DNA of 64,000 nucleotides from Typha latifolia (taxonomy: Eukaryota; Streptophyta; Magnoliopsida; Poales; Typhaceae), in the NCBI GenBank assembly GCA_019914945.1, contig CM034103.1, positions 7,316,001 to 7,380,000 on the forward strand. The letters run 5' to 3'. Shown here one piece after another: positions 44,017 through 55,925 of the stretch. Each line of letters starts with the position of its first letter. Within the stretch, counting starts at the first letter, position 1. The position numbers and the translations under genes are program-made. The notes beneath the pieces were generated by a model. The model searched no databases. It was not told where the DNA came from and saw nothing but the letters and a program-made list of their open reading frames with translations.

Positions 44017-45435
44017 TGTTAAATTCATAATTGTAATATTTGTTATGCCCAAATTATTAAATGTTAATATTTTATTTTAACTAATTAATGTATTTTAGTT
44101 ATATGTAGACCTCTAATCAATTGAATCTCATTTAATCACTAAAAATGGTCAAACTTGGGCTCAAACCAGAATTAGGCTTAGCTACTACTAACTAACTGAA
44201 TCTACCTCTCATCTTTCAAGTCATGCTTAAGACAAACCATGATCCACTAATTACTTTCTTTCTTATCTAAATTAGAATGAGTCAAAATTTCTTATTTTTT
44301 TTATCAAGCAACAGATTTTCAACAATCTTTCTTTATCAAGTTATAGAATTTTAGCAAGGAATCTTCACTTAATGCAACAGATTTTCAGCTCCAATTTAGG
44401 CAAAAATTTCAATAATAATTGCAGTAGTAAACAAATTTCAAATTTCTATTTGAGCAGCAATTTCAGCTAAGCAAATTACCCACCTAATGCGGAAGATTTC
44501 TAGCATATTTCATACAAATTTTCATCGGATTTCATACACATATTTAACAGATTTCAAACATAGTCAGAGCAGATTTCTAGCTGATTTGGAACAGATTTAC
44601 ATACTCCAAGAAGTCTATAAATAGAGGGCTTGAGAGCTAGAGAAAAATATCTCTTCTTATGTATTTTCTGTTAAAATTTTCTTTTGAGGAGTTGTAGTTT
44701 AAAATTCAGTATTCAAACTCGTAATTATTTCAATTCAATTAGCAACAATAGAGCACATTCGAAAAAAATTTAATCTTTGTAAGTCAACAAAGTTCATATT
44801 CTGATTTTCTTTTAGCGTAATTTCTTATTTTTGGATTTGACTTTTGTTTTTGAAAGAAGTATTCTGCAACTCTCTAGTGCTAAATCTCATATTTATTTTT
44901 ATTCAAGTTGTGTTATTAACTACTAAAATGAATTTCTAATTTTCTTTAGGTTGAGGATGAAGCTTGTTGAGAACATATTTCTTTTATTCTAAATCTCTTA
45001 TGTGTTCTTAATTGCTAAATAAGTTCTTCTTTCTTCTACTTTAAATCTGTTGTTTAGAATTTAGATATTAGTTGTTTTTATTAAAAAATAATACATCTAA
45101 TGATTTAAAATTATTACTCCATATTTTCTAAAAATGAAGGAAGAACATAATCTTCCGATCTACTGGTGATTGATTTTTTGGTGAATCATAGAAAAAGAAG
45201 AGTTTTATGTTATCTAATAGAAATGTGTTATCTATAAATGGATTCCAAGACTTCATTTCTTACACTTAATTAAATGAAATTTGCAAGAAGGTTTTCTTTC
45301 TCTATAAATCTCCTAAACCTATTTTCCAACTATGTTAAAATTATTTTTAAGATTTTCAAACACTTCAAGTTTTCAAACAAGTCCTCATGGGATTGATATC
45401 TTGTTTGCCGATTTACTCCATAGATTCGTGCACTT
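44017..45435 (+). repeat. Athila-type 3' LTR
   Basis: Begins TGTTAAATTC right after the polypurine tract. A CTATAAATAGAGG box lies at 44615-44627 and a CCTCATGGGATTGAT block near 45385, typical of the end of such LTRs. The exact end is uncertain because copia LTR sequence takes over near 45436. Confidence 0.7.
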
Positions 45436-45681
45436 GTGAGTGTTACTTAATTTGTAATTGGTTATTTTGTAAGTCAATTTTGTAACTGCTACAAGTTTAG
45501 TAATTAGTTTTGATCCGACTTTAGATCCATAGTTTTTTTCCGTTTGAATTTTTCTATGTAAAAATCTTAGCATTCATCTTTGTATTACTCTTTGATATTT
45601 ATTCCGTATTTATTTAAGCAAAGGGTTAATATCATTGCCTAAGGTTTAGATACAATGCGTGTCTAAATGTTTTTTTTTTCA
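45436..45681 (+). repeat. End fragment of a Sirevirus copia LTR
   Basis: In reverse complement it matches 2204-2440 of the copia LTR: TTTTGATCCGACTTTAGATC, TATCATTGCCTAAGGTTTAG and the end TTTTTTCA at 45681. About 80% agreement by eye. No primer site follows, so it is not the start of a complete element. Confidence 0.75.
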
Positions 45682-46925
45682 AACACGATGTAGTAGCTCC
45701 TGTTAGAATAATTTCTTATTACAGAACAAGGAAGTCATTCTTTGTATACCATAGGTTTCACTTAGAATGGAAAGTATCCGTGATAAAAATCAAAATGTCA
45801 CAGTAATTATAGTGAATCGAAATCTGTCTATTTTGTCTATTTTTATTCAGAGGTAATCTCTGTTGTATTTCAACTGGAAGAAAATGAGTGTTTGAATTGA
45901 TAATGTTATTTGTAGCGACATCCCAGATGCTAAATCTGTATATTAGATATATTAGGATTCCATTGGAGTCAACTAGATTAATATATTAGAAAAAATAGTC
46001 AAAATGGACTGCAAAGAATGTATTTGCCTAAAATAGTGATATTTAGTTATCGGTTAAGTTGTCCAGGGAGAGCCAAGCCAAGAGCTCCATTTGTCACTTT
46101 CAATGTTAAAAGTTATGAACTTCAATAAACTCGACTGAGCCAGATGACTTCCAAATTTGGTAAAAGAGGCCCTAAGAATGGTTCATGAACCTATCGAATG
46201 AGTTTTCCAACAAGATAGAGATTGGGGTTTCAAGATGGGATGGTGTTCTCTTCAACTAAACAAATGGTCCCATTTACTTTGCCATCTATTAGAAGGGTGA
46301 TAAACTTTTTCAAGAGCTCATCATCAGAAAGAGCACAGAGGGAAGCAAGGAGAAGAAGCCCCATTCAATGGAAGGGAAAACAAGATAGGGGAGGGGGGAA
46401 GTAGAGAAGAGAGAAGGCTGAAGGAAATTACTAGGAGACCCCACGGTAGGTAGGCTGCAGGAAAGCCAACAAATTCTGCAATTCTATAAATAGACTTGTC
46501 AAGGAAGAAGACTACAAATTTATCTGCAATTCACAAACTTTCACCTTAATTCTATAAAATTTATCTGCAATTCTGCAAATAGGTCACTACATTCATAAAC
46601 AATTTTGCAACAAACAAAATTTCTGCATCACTTCTTTATTGGTACTTCCCATCTTTTGAAGAAAGAAGATTAATCTATATTTCATAATACCGTTACCAAT
46701 ATTTAACTTGTTTTAACAATTCAACTATGTTTATATCTAACCCGGAGCAGAATCAAAGTTTCAAAGAAACATACATGGATGGGAAGACAAAATGGTGAAG
46801 TGTCTAAGGGAAAATGAAGCCTACGAAGCATTGACAAGAAGATGGTAAAGTGAAGTATTGACGATTGAAAAAGATAAAGTATCATAGCACATGAAGCAAA
46901 CATTGGTATGATCACTCCCCTCTTC
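45682..46925. other. Unassigned AT-rich stretch, possibly a solo LTR
   Basis: No coding sequence recognised. A possible LTR start TGTAGCGACATCCC lies at 45911 and a TATAAATAGAC box at 46484, but no end or target duplication could be fixed. The short open frame at 46222-46404 has no recognisable features. Confidence 0.35.
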
Positions 46926-47275
46926 TCTTAAGCCTGGTGTGCTCTATGACGAGGATCAATCAACCTTTACACTTTGAAACCCTTTGGTTTGAGTATAGAG
47001 AGATTAAGAATTTAATTGCTACCAACTGAAAATTTACAACTATTAACCGCATGGTATCGATTGCTCAGAATGTAAACAACTTAAAAAGTAAATTGTTGCA
47101 TTGGAATAAAGTTTCTCTTGGATGGATTGAGAACGGAATTGACAAAATTTGTGATAAATTGATTTGCTTAAAAGTCTAAATTGTGATAGGGGCCTTTCTC
47201 CCCCATAAGTCTACTGATCTTCAATTTTTTTATCGCCACCATGTTGCTTTGTTGCACCACATTGATAGTAAATGG
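46926..47275 (+). pseudogene. LINE ORF2 fragment (region between endonuclease and RT)
   Basis: The plus strand reads FETLWFEYREIKNLIATN, then LKSKLLHWNKVSLGWIENGI and FFYRHHVALLHHIDSKWK, matching the conserved linker of plant L1 ORF2 (the LKxxLxxWNK motif and the FFHR-like motif). It has stops and no flanking LINE parts. Confidence 0.7.
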
Positions 47276-47576
47276 AAGGCGTGTATTCATGTCACGACAT
47301 GATTCACACAGCTGCCTAACCTTCTCCCGGAGTGGTCTCCAGTCTCCCCAGCCTTCTACCTTCTCCTCCCCTCCCCACTTCCCTCGAGCTATGTTTTAGC
47401 TCCAGTCTTCTCCCTCTGGCCCTCCCATTTTCCATAAATTCTCTCCCTCCCTTGAGCTAGGTTGTGTAGCTCCATACCTTCCAATTTCCTCCCTCACCCA
47501 GCCTCCCCTCCCCGCCTCCTTCTTCTTGACATCTGACCCATAACACCCACTCACCCACTCCCCCCCAAGCTGAAGC

Positions 47577-47825
47577 ATGGCTGATGAGGACTTGATCAAG
47601 ATCTTCTCTTCACTCCTGTCAAACCATGGAATGGAGGAGATCATCCCCTTGGCTGAAGACTACTCCATTCCTAGAAGAAATCCTAATCTTTGCTTGACGG
47701 GTAAGCTCCTGATCGAAGAACCTTTTCATCAAATAGGGTTAAAGAACGCCCTCTCCAAAGCCCGGAACCTTGAAGGCTCACTAGACTTTGTGGAGGTGGG
47801 GAAAAACACCTTCCTCCTATCTTTT
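47577..47825 (+). pseudogene. LINE H ORF1 N-terminus (DUF4283-like)
   Basis: MADEDLIKIFSSLLSNHGME is followed by NLCLTGKLLIEEPFHQIGLK and FVEVGKNTFLLSF. This is the pattern of the DUF4283 domain at the start of plant L1 ORF1, an RNA-binding protein. The frame is open to the LTR insertion at 47826. About 250 bp of CT-rich leader precede it, as usual for LINE 5' UTRs. Confidence 0.78.
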
Positions 47826-48732
47826 TGATACGATTCGAACTTCACCGACGTCGTCTCGAGCATGAATTCATTTTAGGAGTGTTTTTATTTCATGTTTTAG
47901 TGTTTAATTTCCATTAAAATAAGTTTTCTGTAAGTCACGTTCGAACGCGGGTGGAGTGAGTTCGAACGCGGTTTGTGAACGGGGTTGTGAACGTGGTGAA
48001 GAGAATGTACTGTGCGTTCGAACGCACTGTGAACGCCTGCATCGCGTTCGCAAATCCAGAAGAGCGAACTCAGTGCGTTCGAACGCGGTCGGCGAAAATT
48101 GTGTTTTAGGGTTAATGTGAGTTGTTGTTTAGCCTATAAAAGGATGTGTAGGGCAACCAAAATTATCATTGATTATTGAGATTGAGTTTTGCCTTGCCTC
48201 CTTCGTCTTCTTCGCTCCCGTTCTCTCAATTCCCGGCGACGCCGCTTCTAACCTCCTTCGTCCGGCTAATCACCCTAGTCCCTTAGGGGTGGCCCTCTTC
48301 TCCCCCTTCGTCCAATCTATCCAACACTTGCCCTAATCCTTCCATCAACCATAACCCTTCCACCATCACTTTTCACCGGTGCCACCCCATTAACGCCGGT
48401 CCTCCACCATCCGCCATTACCTGGGATCTCGTGCCTCCATCCACGGATCCAAAACAAAGCATCCTGACGTTCGTCCACTAAACGAACGATATCTCGAGAT
48501 CCCCAACTCCGATTCGCCTGAAACTTGATTTTTTGGAAAGCTCTTTTCCGGGCCGAAAACATATCCAAATTTCACATCGATCCAACGGCAGAATATTTCG
48601 AGATCTTATTTCAAAGTTCTGTGCAAGATCTAGTCCAGATCTGAGAATTAGAAAAGATCGATCTTTAGCCCTAAAGGAGAGATCGTATCAAGCTGGTATC
48701 AGAGCTCCATAGCCAGAGGCGTGATCGTATCA
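47826..48732 (+). mobile_element. Solo gypsy LTR in LINE H
   Basis: TGATACGATT to GATCGTATCA, 907 bp. U3 has a GCGTTCGAACGC cluster (47938-48095), then TATAAAA (48136-48142), a leader and U5 that closely match the LTRs of A and B. The end has one primer-site copy inside (TGGTATCAGAGC near 48690). Flanks CTTTT and CTTGG match in three of five bases only. Confidence 0.85.
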
Positions 48733-48928
48733 CTTGGACTTTTAGAGGCCTCATCCTCGACCTCATTCCCTTCGTAGGCAACTTCCTCATCGCATCCGTC
48801 ATAGAGTAAGCCCAATCCCCGGCTACCACGTACAGCAATAAGTCCACTCCGCATAGCTCCCACGCAAACTCCACTACTCTTCCACATACCATCACCCCCA
48901 TATATGTCCAATCACTATCATACACTAT
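48733..48928 (+). pseudogene. LINE H ORF1 middle piece
   Basis: Ends IYVQSLSYTI on the plus strand, which continues across element G into RGGTPQSSLSLGLA (55602 on). No domain could be named. It has at least one stop. Most of the central ORF1 seems to be missing between 47825 and 48733. Confidence 0.5.
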
Positions 48929-49910
48929 TAATACACTTAGATAAGATCTTTTTTTATTGCATTAGAGGTTTATTTTTATTAAAATAAAATTTCTGTAGGT
49001 CGCATTCGAACGTAGGAGGGGTCGCGTTCGAACGCCATTGCTCATGACTGCATCAGGTTCGCAAATACAGAGAACACATATTGTGTGTTCGAACACAGTC
49101 GGGCGAGTTCAAACGCCCGCATTCGAATGCCTACATCGCATTCACACTTACAGAGAACGTGTTTTGGCGCGTTCAAACGCGATCGATGGAATCCTCTAGA
49201 ATTAGGGTTTCATAATGTTTTAGGACTTGTTAGCTAGCCTCTATATATATGTGGATGGCAGCTAAATTCATTATGCAATTAGATTATTGAATTTTTGCCT
49301 CCTATCTTCTTTCTAGACTTCTCCCTCCTCCCTCTTCACCAACCTTTCCACCTTTACGTTGGCAAGGTTTCTCCTAACTTCTAATCTCCCTCGATTGTTG
49401 AGCCACCCCTCTTCTTGGGGATCTTGACCACTTCGTTCCCTTTGTCTATATCTCTTAATCACATCTACCATCCACCTTCATCTTCATACTTATCCATAAC
49501 TCTAACATCCACTCCACCCGTCACCACCACCCTCACCCACGTTATTCCATATTTTTGTCTCTGCTATAGTTCGAATCTGCAAAGGGCATAAATATGAAAG
49601 TTGTAGATAAAGAAGTTACAGATCTAACTCAATTAGTTTCGTAATTTTCTAACTACCAATTAATATCTGACAAATATTTTTCCACGATTATGCGGACTGA
49701 TTTCTTTAATACATCCAGATCTTAAAAGAATCGTTGCGTAATCTATCTTTGGTACGAGAACTTATCAAAGTAGTATCAGAGAATATCAAAGTGGTATCAG
49801 AGCTTATCAATTTGGTATCAGAGTTTATCAATTTGGTATCAGAGCTTAACAATTGGTATGAGAGCTTATCAAGTGGTATGAGAACTTATCAAGTGGTATC
49901 AGAGCCTAAC
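48929..49910 (+). repeat. 5' LTR of element G
   Basis: 982 bp; starts TAATACACTTAG (TGATACACTTAG in the 3' LTR). Contains GCGTTCGAACGC-type palindromes (49000-49190), a TATATATAT box (49242-49250), a CT-rich leader, and eight roughly 21-bp primer-site repeats at its end. Confidence 0.9.
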
Positions 49911-49925
49911 AAATTGGTATCAGAG
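49746..49925 (+). repeat. Eight tandem primer-site units plus the functional site
   Basis: Units such as AAGTGGTATCAGAGCTTATC + A follow each other eight times. Each consists of a 2-4 base spacer, a copy of the initiator tRNA-Met primer site (TGGTATCAGAGC or a variant) and the LTR end TTATCA or TAACA. The last LTR end is at 49910 and the ordinary primer site at 49914-49925. The 3' LTR has five units (55492-55596). Confidence 0.92.
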
Positions 49926-51030
49926 CAGGTGAACCTCAGACCTCCATTAATAGTTGAAATAAGGAAGATAACATCAACAAGGAGACCTATGGAGAGCACA
50001 CCGACAAGGGAAGACTTAATCCACACCGAGTCAACCAACGTCCATGAGTGCGAATATGGATGAACTTAGGGGCATGTTCCATACATTGATGCATAGAATT
50101 GACTCAATTCAAAAGGATCACAATGATTTTAAGGAATATGTCAAGAACTGATTTGATTCGTTATCTCCTTGACGGCGATTGGAGTTTCAAGAAGGACCAG
50201 CGGTGGGACCTTATCGAACTGATACCCCACAGGTCCAAGTGCGTCATGCGAGTGTCAATGATCCTCTCTTACCTATACCCACACATCATTCCCCACCTCC
50301 GTTGCAAAACCCAAGACCGACGGTGGTGGAACCCGAGAGGCGTGTGGCACCGGCGCGCTTCGTCGATGAGGAAGATTGACACTTTGAGGATGAGGTTGAT
50401 CCCATTGGAGATGGTGATAGACATGCTGGAGGATTTAGAGAAGGTGATCAACTTGCACAAAGGTTTAGACATGAACCAATGATCTTTCGCGAACCCAACA
50501 ATGCTATTCGGGGGAGAACCGCATGCTGACTTTCCAAAATTTCAAGGCGGAGATCCAACGGATTGGATGTTTCAAGTTAAACAATATTTTGATTGCCAAG
50601 GTACAGCGGAAGATGCAAAAGTCCATATGGCAAGCTTTCACCTCCAAGGAACAGCATTGCATTGATATAGATCGATTCTTTGTGGTGGTGGATTTACCAA
50701 ATGGGCTGATTTTTGTAGAAGGATCACACGTAGATTTGGGACAGCCAGCGGCATATGAAGATTTTGCTGCCATATTTAGCAAGATGGTTCAGAGGACAAT
50801 CGTATTAGAGTACCAAGCTGAGTTTGAAAGAGTTAGTTGTCATTGTGAGCCACCGTGGCCCGATCGGACATTGATGAGTACATTTATTTCAGGGCTGCGG
50901 GATGAGATACAAGCGGATGTTCGTGCTCTATTTCCTACTACTCTCGAGGAGGCCTTTGAGAAGGCCTTGAGAATGGAACAAAAGAATAGGGTTCTAAATA
51001 TGGCAGCTAAAATAAATTGGGGCAATTGAG
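49926..51030 (+). pseudogene. Gag of element G
   Basis: The start codon seen in D (ATGGTTGAAAC) is ATAGTTGAAAT here. Gag blocks are in several frames: EIRKITSTRRPMESTPTRED, the core FQNFKAEIQRIGCFKLNN, AYEDFAAIFSKMVQRTIVLE, and LRDEIQADVRALFPTTLEEA in an open 168-codon stretch (50523-51029). In gypsy elements gag forms the particle that packages RNA. Stops near 50060 and at the gag core show it is not translated whole. Confidence 0.85.
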
Positions 51031-51670
51031 ATTGGCGGTTTGCACCTAGAATGCTAGTTGGAAATTCTAGACCACGATCATCTTTAATACCTTCTTTCAA
51101 TATTAGAGGAGGCACAAGACCCCCCGTTCGAACTCTCACACCTGCCTAGGTGGAGGAGCGAAGAGCGAAGGACATTTGCTTTTGATGTGATGAGCGTTTC
51201 ACCCCTAATCATCGGTGTTCTAAACCGATCAGGAGTGTGATGCTTATTGACGGTATTGAGAAGGATGATGAGGTTGTTGATGATGGAGAGTGTCCAGAGA
51301 AGGTCCATGAGGAGACTATTGAGGAGGGCGTGGAGGAAGATATCCAAGCTGAAATATCGATGCATGATTTTTGGGTACTTCTGCGTCGAGGACGTTACGA
51401 GTAGATGGACTCGTTAGAAAGCATTGTGTGCACATCCTCATCGATTCGGGGAGTACACAACTTTCTAGACAAGAGGTTAGTGAGGAGATTGGGTTTAGAT
51501 GTCGAATTGACCGTGGGATTTGACGTTGCTATTGGAGACGGCATGAAGCTTAGGGTGAAGAGCTTGTGTTGCTGGGTCGATGTACAGGTGCAAGGACACG
51601 ACATCATTGTGGACTTGTATCCGTTGGCACTACGAGGAGCGGACATTGTCCTTGGTGCTTAGTGGTTATA
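51031..51670 (+). pseudogene. Zinc knuckle and protease of element G
   Basis: The zinc region has lost its first part to a stop (ICF, then stop, CDERFTPNHRC near 51170-51210). The acidic linker (DDEVVDDGECPE) leads into a protease whose active site lies in HCVHILIDSGS-like sequence near 51425-51460, shifted in frame, followed by NFLDKRLVRRLGLDVELTVG and FDVAIGDGMKL. A TAG follows GADIVLGA (51660). Confidence 0.82.
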
Positions 51671-51674
51671 GAGT

Positions 51675-53130
51675 TTGGGACCCATCACATTTAATTTCAG
51701 GAGCATGTGGATGAAATATCAACAAGGAAACAAAGATGTGCGACTTGATGGTGTTCGGTCTTCGCCGATTTGTGCGATGCAGACTATGATGGGGCTGTCT
51801 TGTGCGTATGATTTGGCCTATCTTCTTCAGTTAGGACCAGCAAGAGATGAGCCTCAAACGAGTTCAGGTACTACCATTGAATTGTCTAATTTATTAGATA
51901 ACTTTTCTCAACTATTTAAGGAGCCACAGGAGTTGCCACCGAGGAGAGCGGCGGACCATCGCATAGAGATTGTACTCGGGGCTGCACCGGCGAACGTGAG
52001 GCCATATCAGTATCCACATGTGCAAAAAAAAGTTATCTCAAAAATGGTTGCCGAGATGTTGGAGCAAGGCATCATTCAACCAAGTCATAACTCATACTCA
52101 TACCCCGTGCTTTCGATGCAAAAAAAAAAGGACGGGACATGACATTTTTGTGTCGACTATCGGGCACTAAACGCTATTACTGTCAAAGACCGATATCCTA
52201 TTCTAGTTATCGAGGAGTTGCTGGACGAGCTTGCAGAGGCGACTATATTTAATAAGCTTGACTTGAGGGCCGAGTATCATCAAATTAGAGTTCACTTGGT
52301 GGATGTGCACAAAATTGCATTTCGAACTCCGGATGGGCATTACAAGTTCTGGGTGATGCCTTTTGGTCGCACCAATGCTCCATCTATCTTTCAAGGCCTC
52401 ATGAATGATATATTTTAGCCTCTCTTGCGAAGGTATGTCTTGGTATATTTTGACGATATTTTGGTATATAGTAGAACTGAATTGGAGCATTGGCAGCATT
52501 TGGAGGATGTGCTGAATTTGTTAAAGTAAAACCAATTGAAGATCAAAAAGTCTAAGTTCCTATGGGGAGTACCACAAGTGGAGTATTTAGGCTACATCAT
52601 TTCAGTGGATGGTGTAGCGATGGATCCTCAAAAGGTTGCAACTATGACCACTTGGCCTATTCCTACTACTATCACCGAATTTAGAGGATTTTTGGGGTTA
52701 ACCGGATATTATCGACGATTCATCGTCGGATATGGCAAGATCGCTGCTCCTCTCACTTCTTTGCTAAAAAATGACTCTTTTAGATGGACGGATGAAGCCA
52801 CTTCAGCCTTGAAAAACTGAAAACAGCAATGACGACGGCACCCGTTCTAGCGCTACTGGATTCACCAAAGAGTTCATTGTGGAATGTGATGCGTCGGGTG
52901 TTGGCATAGGAGCTGTACTAATTCAAGGAGGGCGTTCCATAGCCTTTCTTAGTAAGGCTTTGTCACTAAAATCTCAGCAATTATTGACTTATGAGAGAGA
53001 GATGTTGGCAATTTTGTATGTGGTAACAGAGTGGAGGCCTTATTTGATCGGTAGACGATTCATTATCCGAACTAATCAAAGGAGGCTTCCATACTTTATG
53101 GGACAGTGCATACACACTCCGACATAGCAG
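51675..53130 (+). pseudogene. RT and RNase H of element G
   Basis: The RT leader is NVRPYQYPHV, then [39 protein letters not shown] and [20 protein letters not shown]. The catalytic YFDD is intact at 52446-52457. The thumb reads KIKKSKFLWGVPQVEYLGYI. RNase H has ECDASGVGIGAVLIQGG, SLKSQQLLTYEREMLAIL and LIGRRFIIRTNQRRL. Stops occur near 52139, 52418, 52527 and 52818. Each domain is otherwise whole, so G is the best RT copy in the window. Confidence 0.9.
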
Positions 53131-53148
53131 CGATGGGTCATAAAATTA

Positions 53149-54683
53149 TTGGGATATGACCAATACAAGAAGGGAACGGAAAATAGAGCAGCGGATGCAC
53201 TATCGCGCCAACCCGATACCGCCGAGCTTGCAGCCTATTCATCTCCTACCTTTCCCTTCCTTGACGAGCTGAGGTATGCATGTACATCTGACCCAGATAT
53301 TGTGAGATTGTTGCAGGAGGTGATGGATGATCCGGAGCGCCATCCAAAATTAGAAAATCGAGGCGGGTTGCCGTTGGACCGCGGGTGCATTCGAGTTCCC
53401 GCAAATGATGGATTAAGGCAGAAATTGTTGGAGCACTTCCTCAATACTCCAAAGGCTGGTCATGAGGGTGTCTTGAGGGCATATAGAAGGATATCTCAGA
53501 GTTGCACGTGGCCAAGATTGAGACGGGATTTGAGGAGTTTTGTCTGTGATTGCGAAGTCTATCAAAGGGCTAAGGCTACCGCATTGAAAATGACCGGATT
53601 ACTACAGCCTTTACCTATATCGGACCGTATTTGGGAAGACATTTCTATGGATTTAATAGAAGGTCTTCCATTAGTACGTGGTTATTCTGTTATCTTTATG
53701 GTGGTTGACAAATTAAGCAATTATGCACACTTTTCGGCATTGTCACATTCGTTTTCAGCTAAGTCGGTGGCTGAAATTTTTGTTAGAGATGTTGCTCGAT
53801 TACATGGCATGCCACGCACGATTGTCTTAGATCGTAATCGTGTATTTATGAGTGACTTTTGGACTGTGTTTTTCATATTGCAGGAGACTCGATTGAACTT
53901 CAATTCAGCCTACCATCTACAGACGGATGGCCAAACCGAGGTGGTCAATCGAGACATTGAGCAATACTTGAGGTGCTTTGTGGGAAAGATGCCGAGACGA
54001 TGGTTGAAGTTCTTACCGTGGGCGGAGTGGTCTTATAACACCGCCTACCATAGCAGCATTGACATGACTCCATTTGAGGTGGTGTATGGACGCACGGCTC
54101 TGACGTTACGCGCTTATGATCTAGTGGCATCTGCGAATTGTACGGAGGTGGACTTACCTTTGATGGATAGAGATGCCACATTGAGGAGGTTGTGTGCTCA
54201 TCTTAAACTTGCTCAAAACCGCATGAAGCAAGTTTATGACTGTAGCCATAGGGAGCAGGAGTTCGACATCGATAGTTAGGCGTTTGTGAGGGTGCAACCG
54301 TATCAACAGATGACCTTACGTCTGATGCATAACCAAAAGTTAGCACATCGCTACTTTGGTCTGTTTTGGGTGTTGGAGCGTATTGGTCCGGTTGCATATC
54401 GTTTGAAGCTACCGGAGGGGTCAAGAGTGCATCTTGTTTTCTATGTTTCATTGTTAAGACAGCGCATTAGAGAATATGAGATTGTTGGATCAGTTCTACC
54501 GGAGCCATTGGAGGAGATAGAGATCGTAGAGCCAATTCGAGTACTTGCTAGACGCCGACGATGACATGGTACCAGATTAAAGATGAAGATTCTAGTTGAG
54601 TGGTTTAGCAAGCCATCCGATGAGGCGACATGGGAATTAGAGACTGATATCTTGGAGCATTTTCCTGACTTTTCACCTTGAGG
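53149..54683 (+). pseudogene. Integrase and chromodomain of element G
   Basis: Open for 376 codons (53149-54279). The end of RNase H is KKGTENRAADALSRQPDTAE. The zinc domain has HFLNTPKAGHEGVLRAYRRI and CDCEVYQRAK, with CxxC changed to C-x-C-E-V-Y. The core acids lie in DISMDLIEGLP, TIVLDRNRVFMSDFW and QTDGQTEVVNRD. After a TAG (54278) the C-terminus continues (FGLFWVLERIGPVAYRLKLP) and ends in a chromodomain-like VEWFSKPSDEATWELETDIL near 54590-54660. In chromoviruses this domain steers integration towards chromatin marks. Confidence 0.9.
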
Positions 54684-54710
54684 GTAAGGTGGGGGAAAAG
54701 CGTGGTGGAC

Positions 54711-55596
54711 TGATACACTTAGATAGGATCTTTTCTTATTATATTAGGTGTTTATTTTCATTAAAATGAAATTCTTGTACGTCACGTTCGAACGCCATTG
54801 TGAACGCTTGCATCAGGTTCGCAAATACAGAGAACGCATATTGTGCGTTCGGACGCCTACATCGCGTTCGCACATACAGAGAATGTGTTTTGATGCATTC
54901 GAACACGATCGGGCGCGTTCGAACGTGATCGATGAAAATCCTCTAGAATTAGGGTTTCATATTATTTTAGAACTTGTTGGCTAGTCTCTATATATATGTG
55001 GATGGCAGCCAAATTCATTATGCAATTGGATTATTGAATTCTTGCCTCCTATCTTCTTTCTAGACTTTTCCCTCATCCCTCTTCACCAACCTTCTACCTC
55101 TACTATTGGCAAGGTTTCTCCTAACTTCTAATCTCCCTTGACTGTTGAGCTACCCCTCTTCTTTGGGATCTCGACCACTTTGTTCCCTTCATCTATATCC
55201 CTTAATCACATCCACCATTCACCTTCATCTCTATATCTATCCATAATCCTAACATCCACTCCACCCATCACCACCACCCTCACTCACATTATTCCATCTT
55301 TCTCCCCTGCTACAGTTCAAATATGCAAAGGGTATAAATACAAAGTTGTAGATCAGGACGTTACGAATCTAACCCAATTAGTTTCGAAATTTTCAAACTA
55401 CAAAAGAATATCTGATGAATATTCTAGATCTATTGCGCGGACTGATTTATATAATACATCTAGATCTTAATGGAACTGTTGTGTAATCTATCTTTGGTAT
55501 GAGAACTTATCAAAGTGGTATCAGAGCTTATCAAAGTGGTATCAGAGCTTATCAATTTGGTATCAGAGCTTATCAAATTAATATCAGAGCTTAACA
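54711..55596 (+). repeat. 3' LTR of element G
   Basis: 886 bp; begins TGATACACTTAG, with palindromes at 54785-54935, a TATATATAT box (54988-54997) and five primer-site units at the end (55492-55596). The ACTAT duplication starts at 55597, which proves that the primer-site units are inside the LTR. Confidence 0.92.
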
Positions 55597-55601
55597 ACTA
55601 T

Positions 55602-55754
55602 CCGAGGCGGGACCCCCCAATCTTCCCTCTCTTTAGGCCTCGCATGCAAACATCCCCCTTCCCCACGTCAAACTATCCCAACTATAGTACCCTCCTCTCC
55701 ACACCTAGACCTTTCCCTGCAAATACCACAAACCAGCAAAATCCACTCTCCTAA
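55602..55754 (+). pseudogene. LINE H ORF1 C-terminal piece
   Basis: Pro, Ser and Thr-rich reading RGGTPQSSLSLGLACKHPPS to a TAA at 55752-55754. It continues the frame of 48733-48928. The bases to 55925 are probably the ORF1-ORF2 spacer. Confidence 0.55.
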
Positions 55755-55925
55755 ATGAAAATCTACACCCTCCATAGTCATTACCCCCCTCCAAAACGTC
55801 CCCACTTGGCCATGACAACCTCCTCCCCCATCACCCTCTCCATCACTAATGGCAAGCCTCTTGAGAAGCAAACGCTCTCCCCCATGCAAACCGCAGCTGA
55901 GCTTGCCTCGCTGCGGAACCAGATA

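Larger units (their letters stand above)
48929..55596 (+). mobile_element. Gypsy chromovirus G, nearly full length
   Basis: 6668 bp flanked by ACTAT (48924-48928 and 55597-55601). 5' LTR 48929-49910, primer site 49914-49925, gag, protease, RT, RNase H, integrase and chromodomain in gypsy order, polypurine tract (GGTGGGGGAAAAGCG near 54690), and 3' LTR 54711-55596. All domains are present, but the gag start codon is ATA and several stops interrupt gag, protease and RT. Same subfamily as D. Confidence 0.92.

Noticed and set aside
46222..46404. Short open frame in the unassigned stretch
   Set aside because: 60 codons, no domain, no promoter context, surrounded by repeats.
49746..49925. tRNA gene or tRNA-like sequence
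   Set aside because: Only the 12-18 bases complementary to the tRNA 3' end recur; there is no acceptor stem, A box or cloverleaf.
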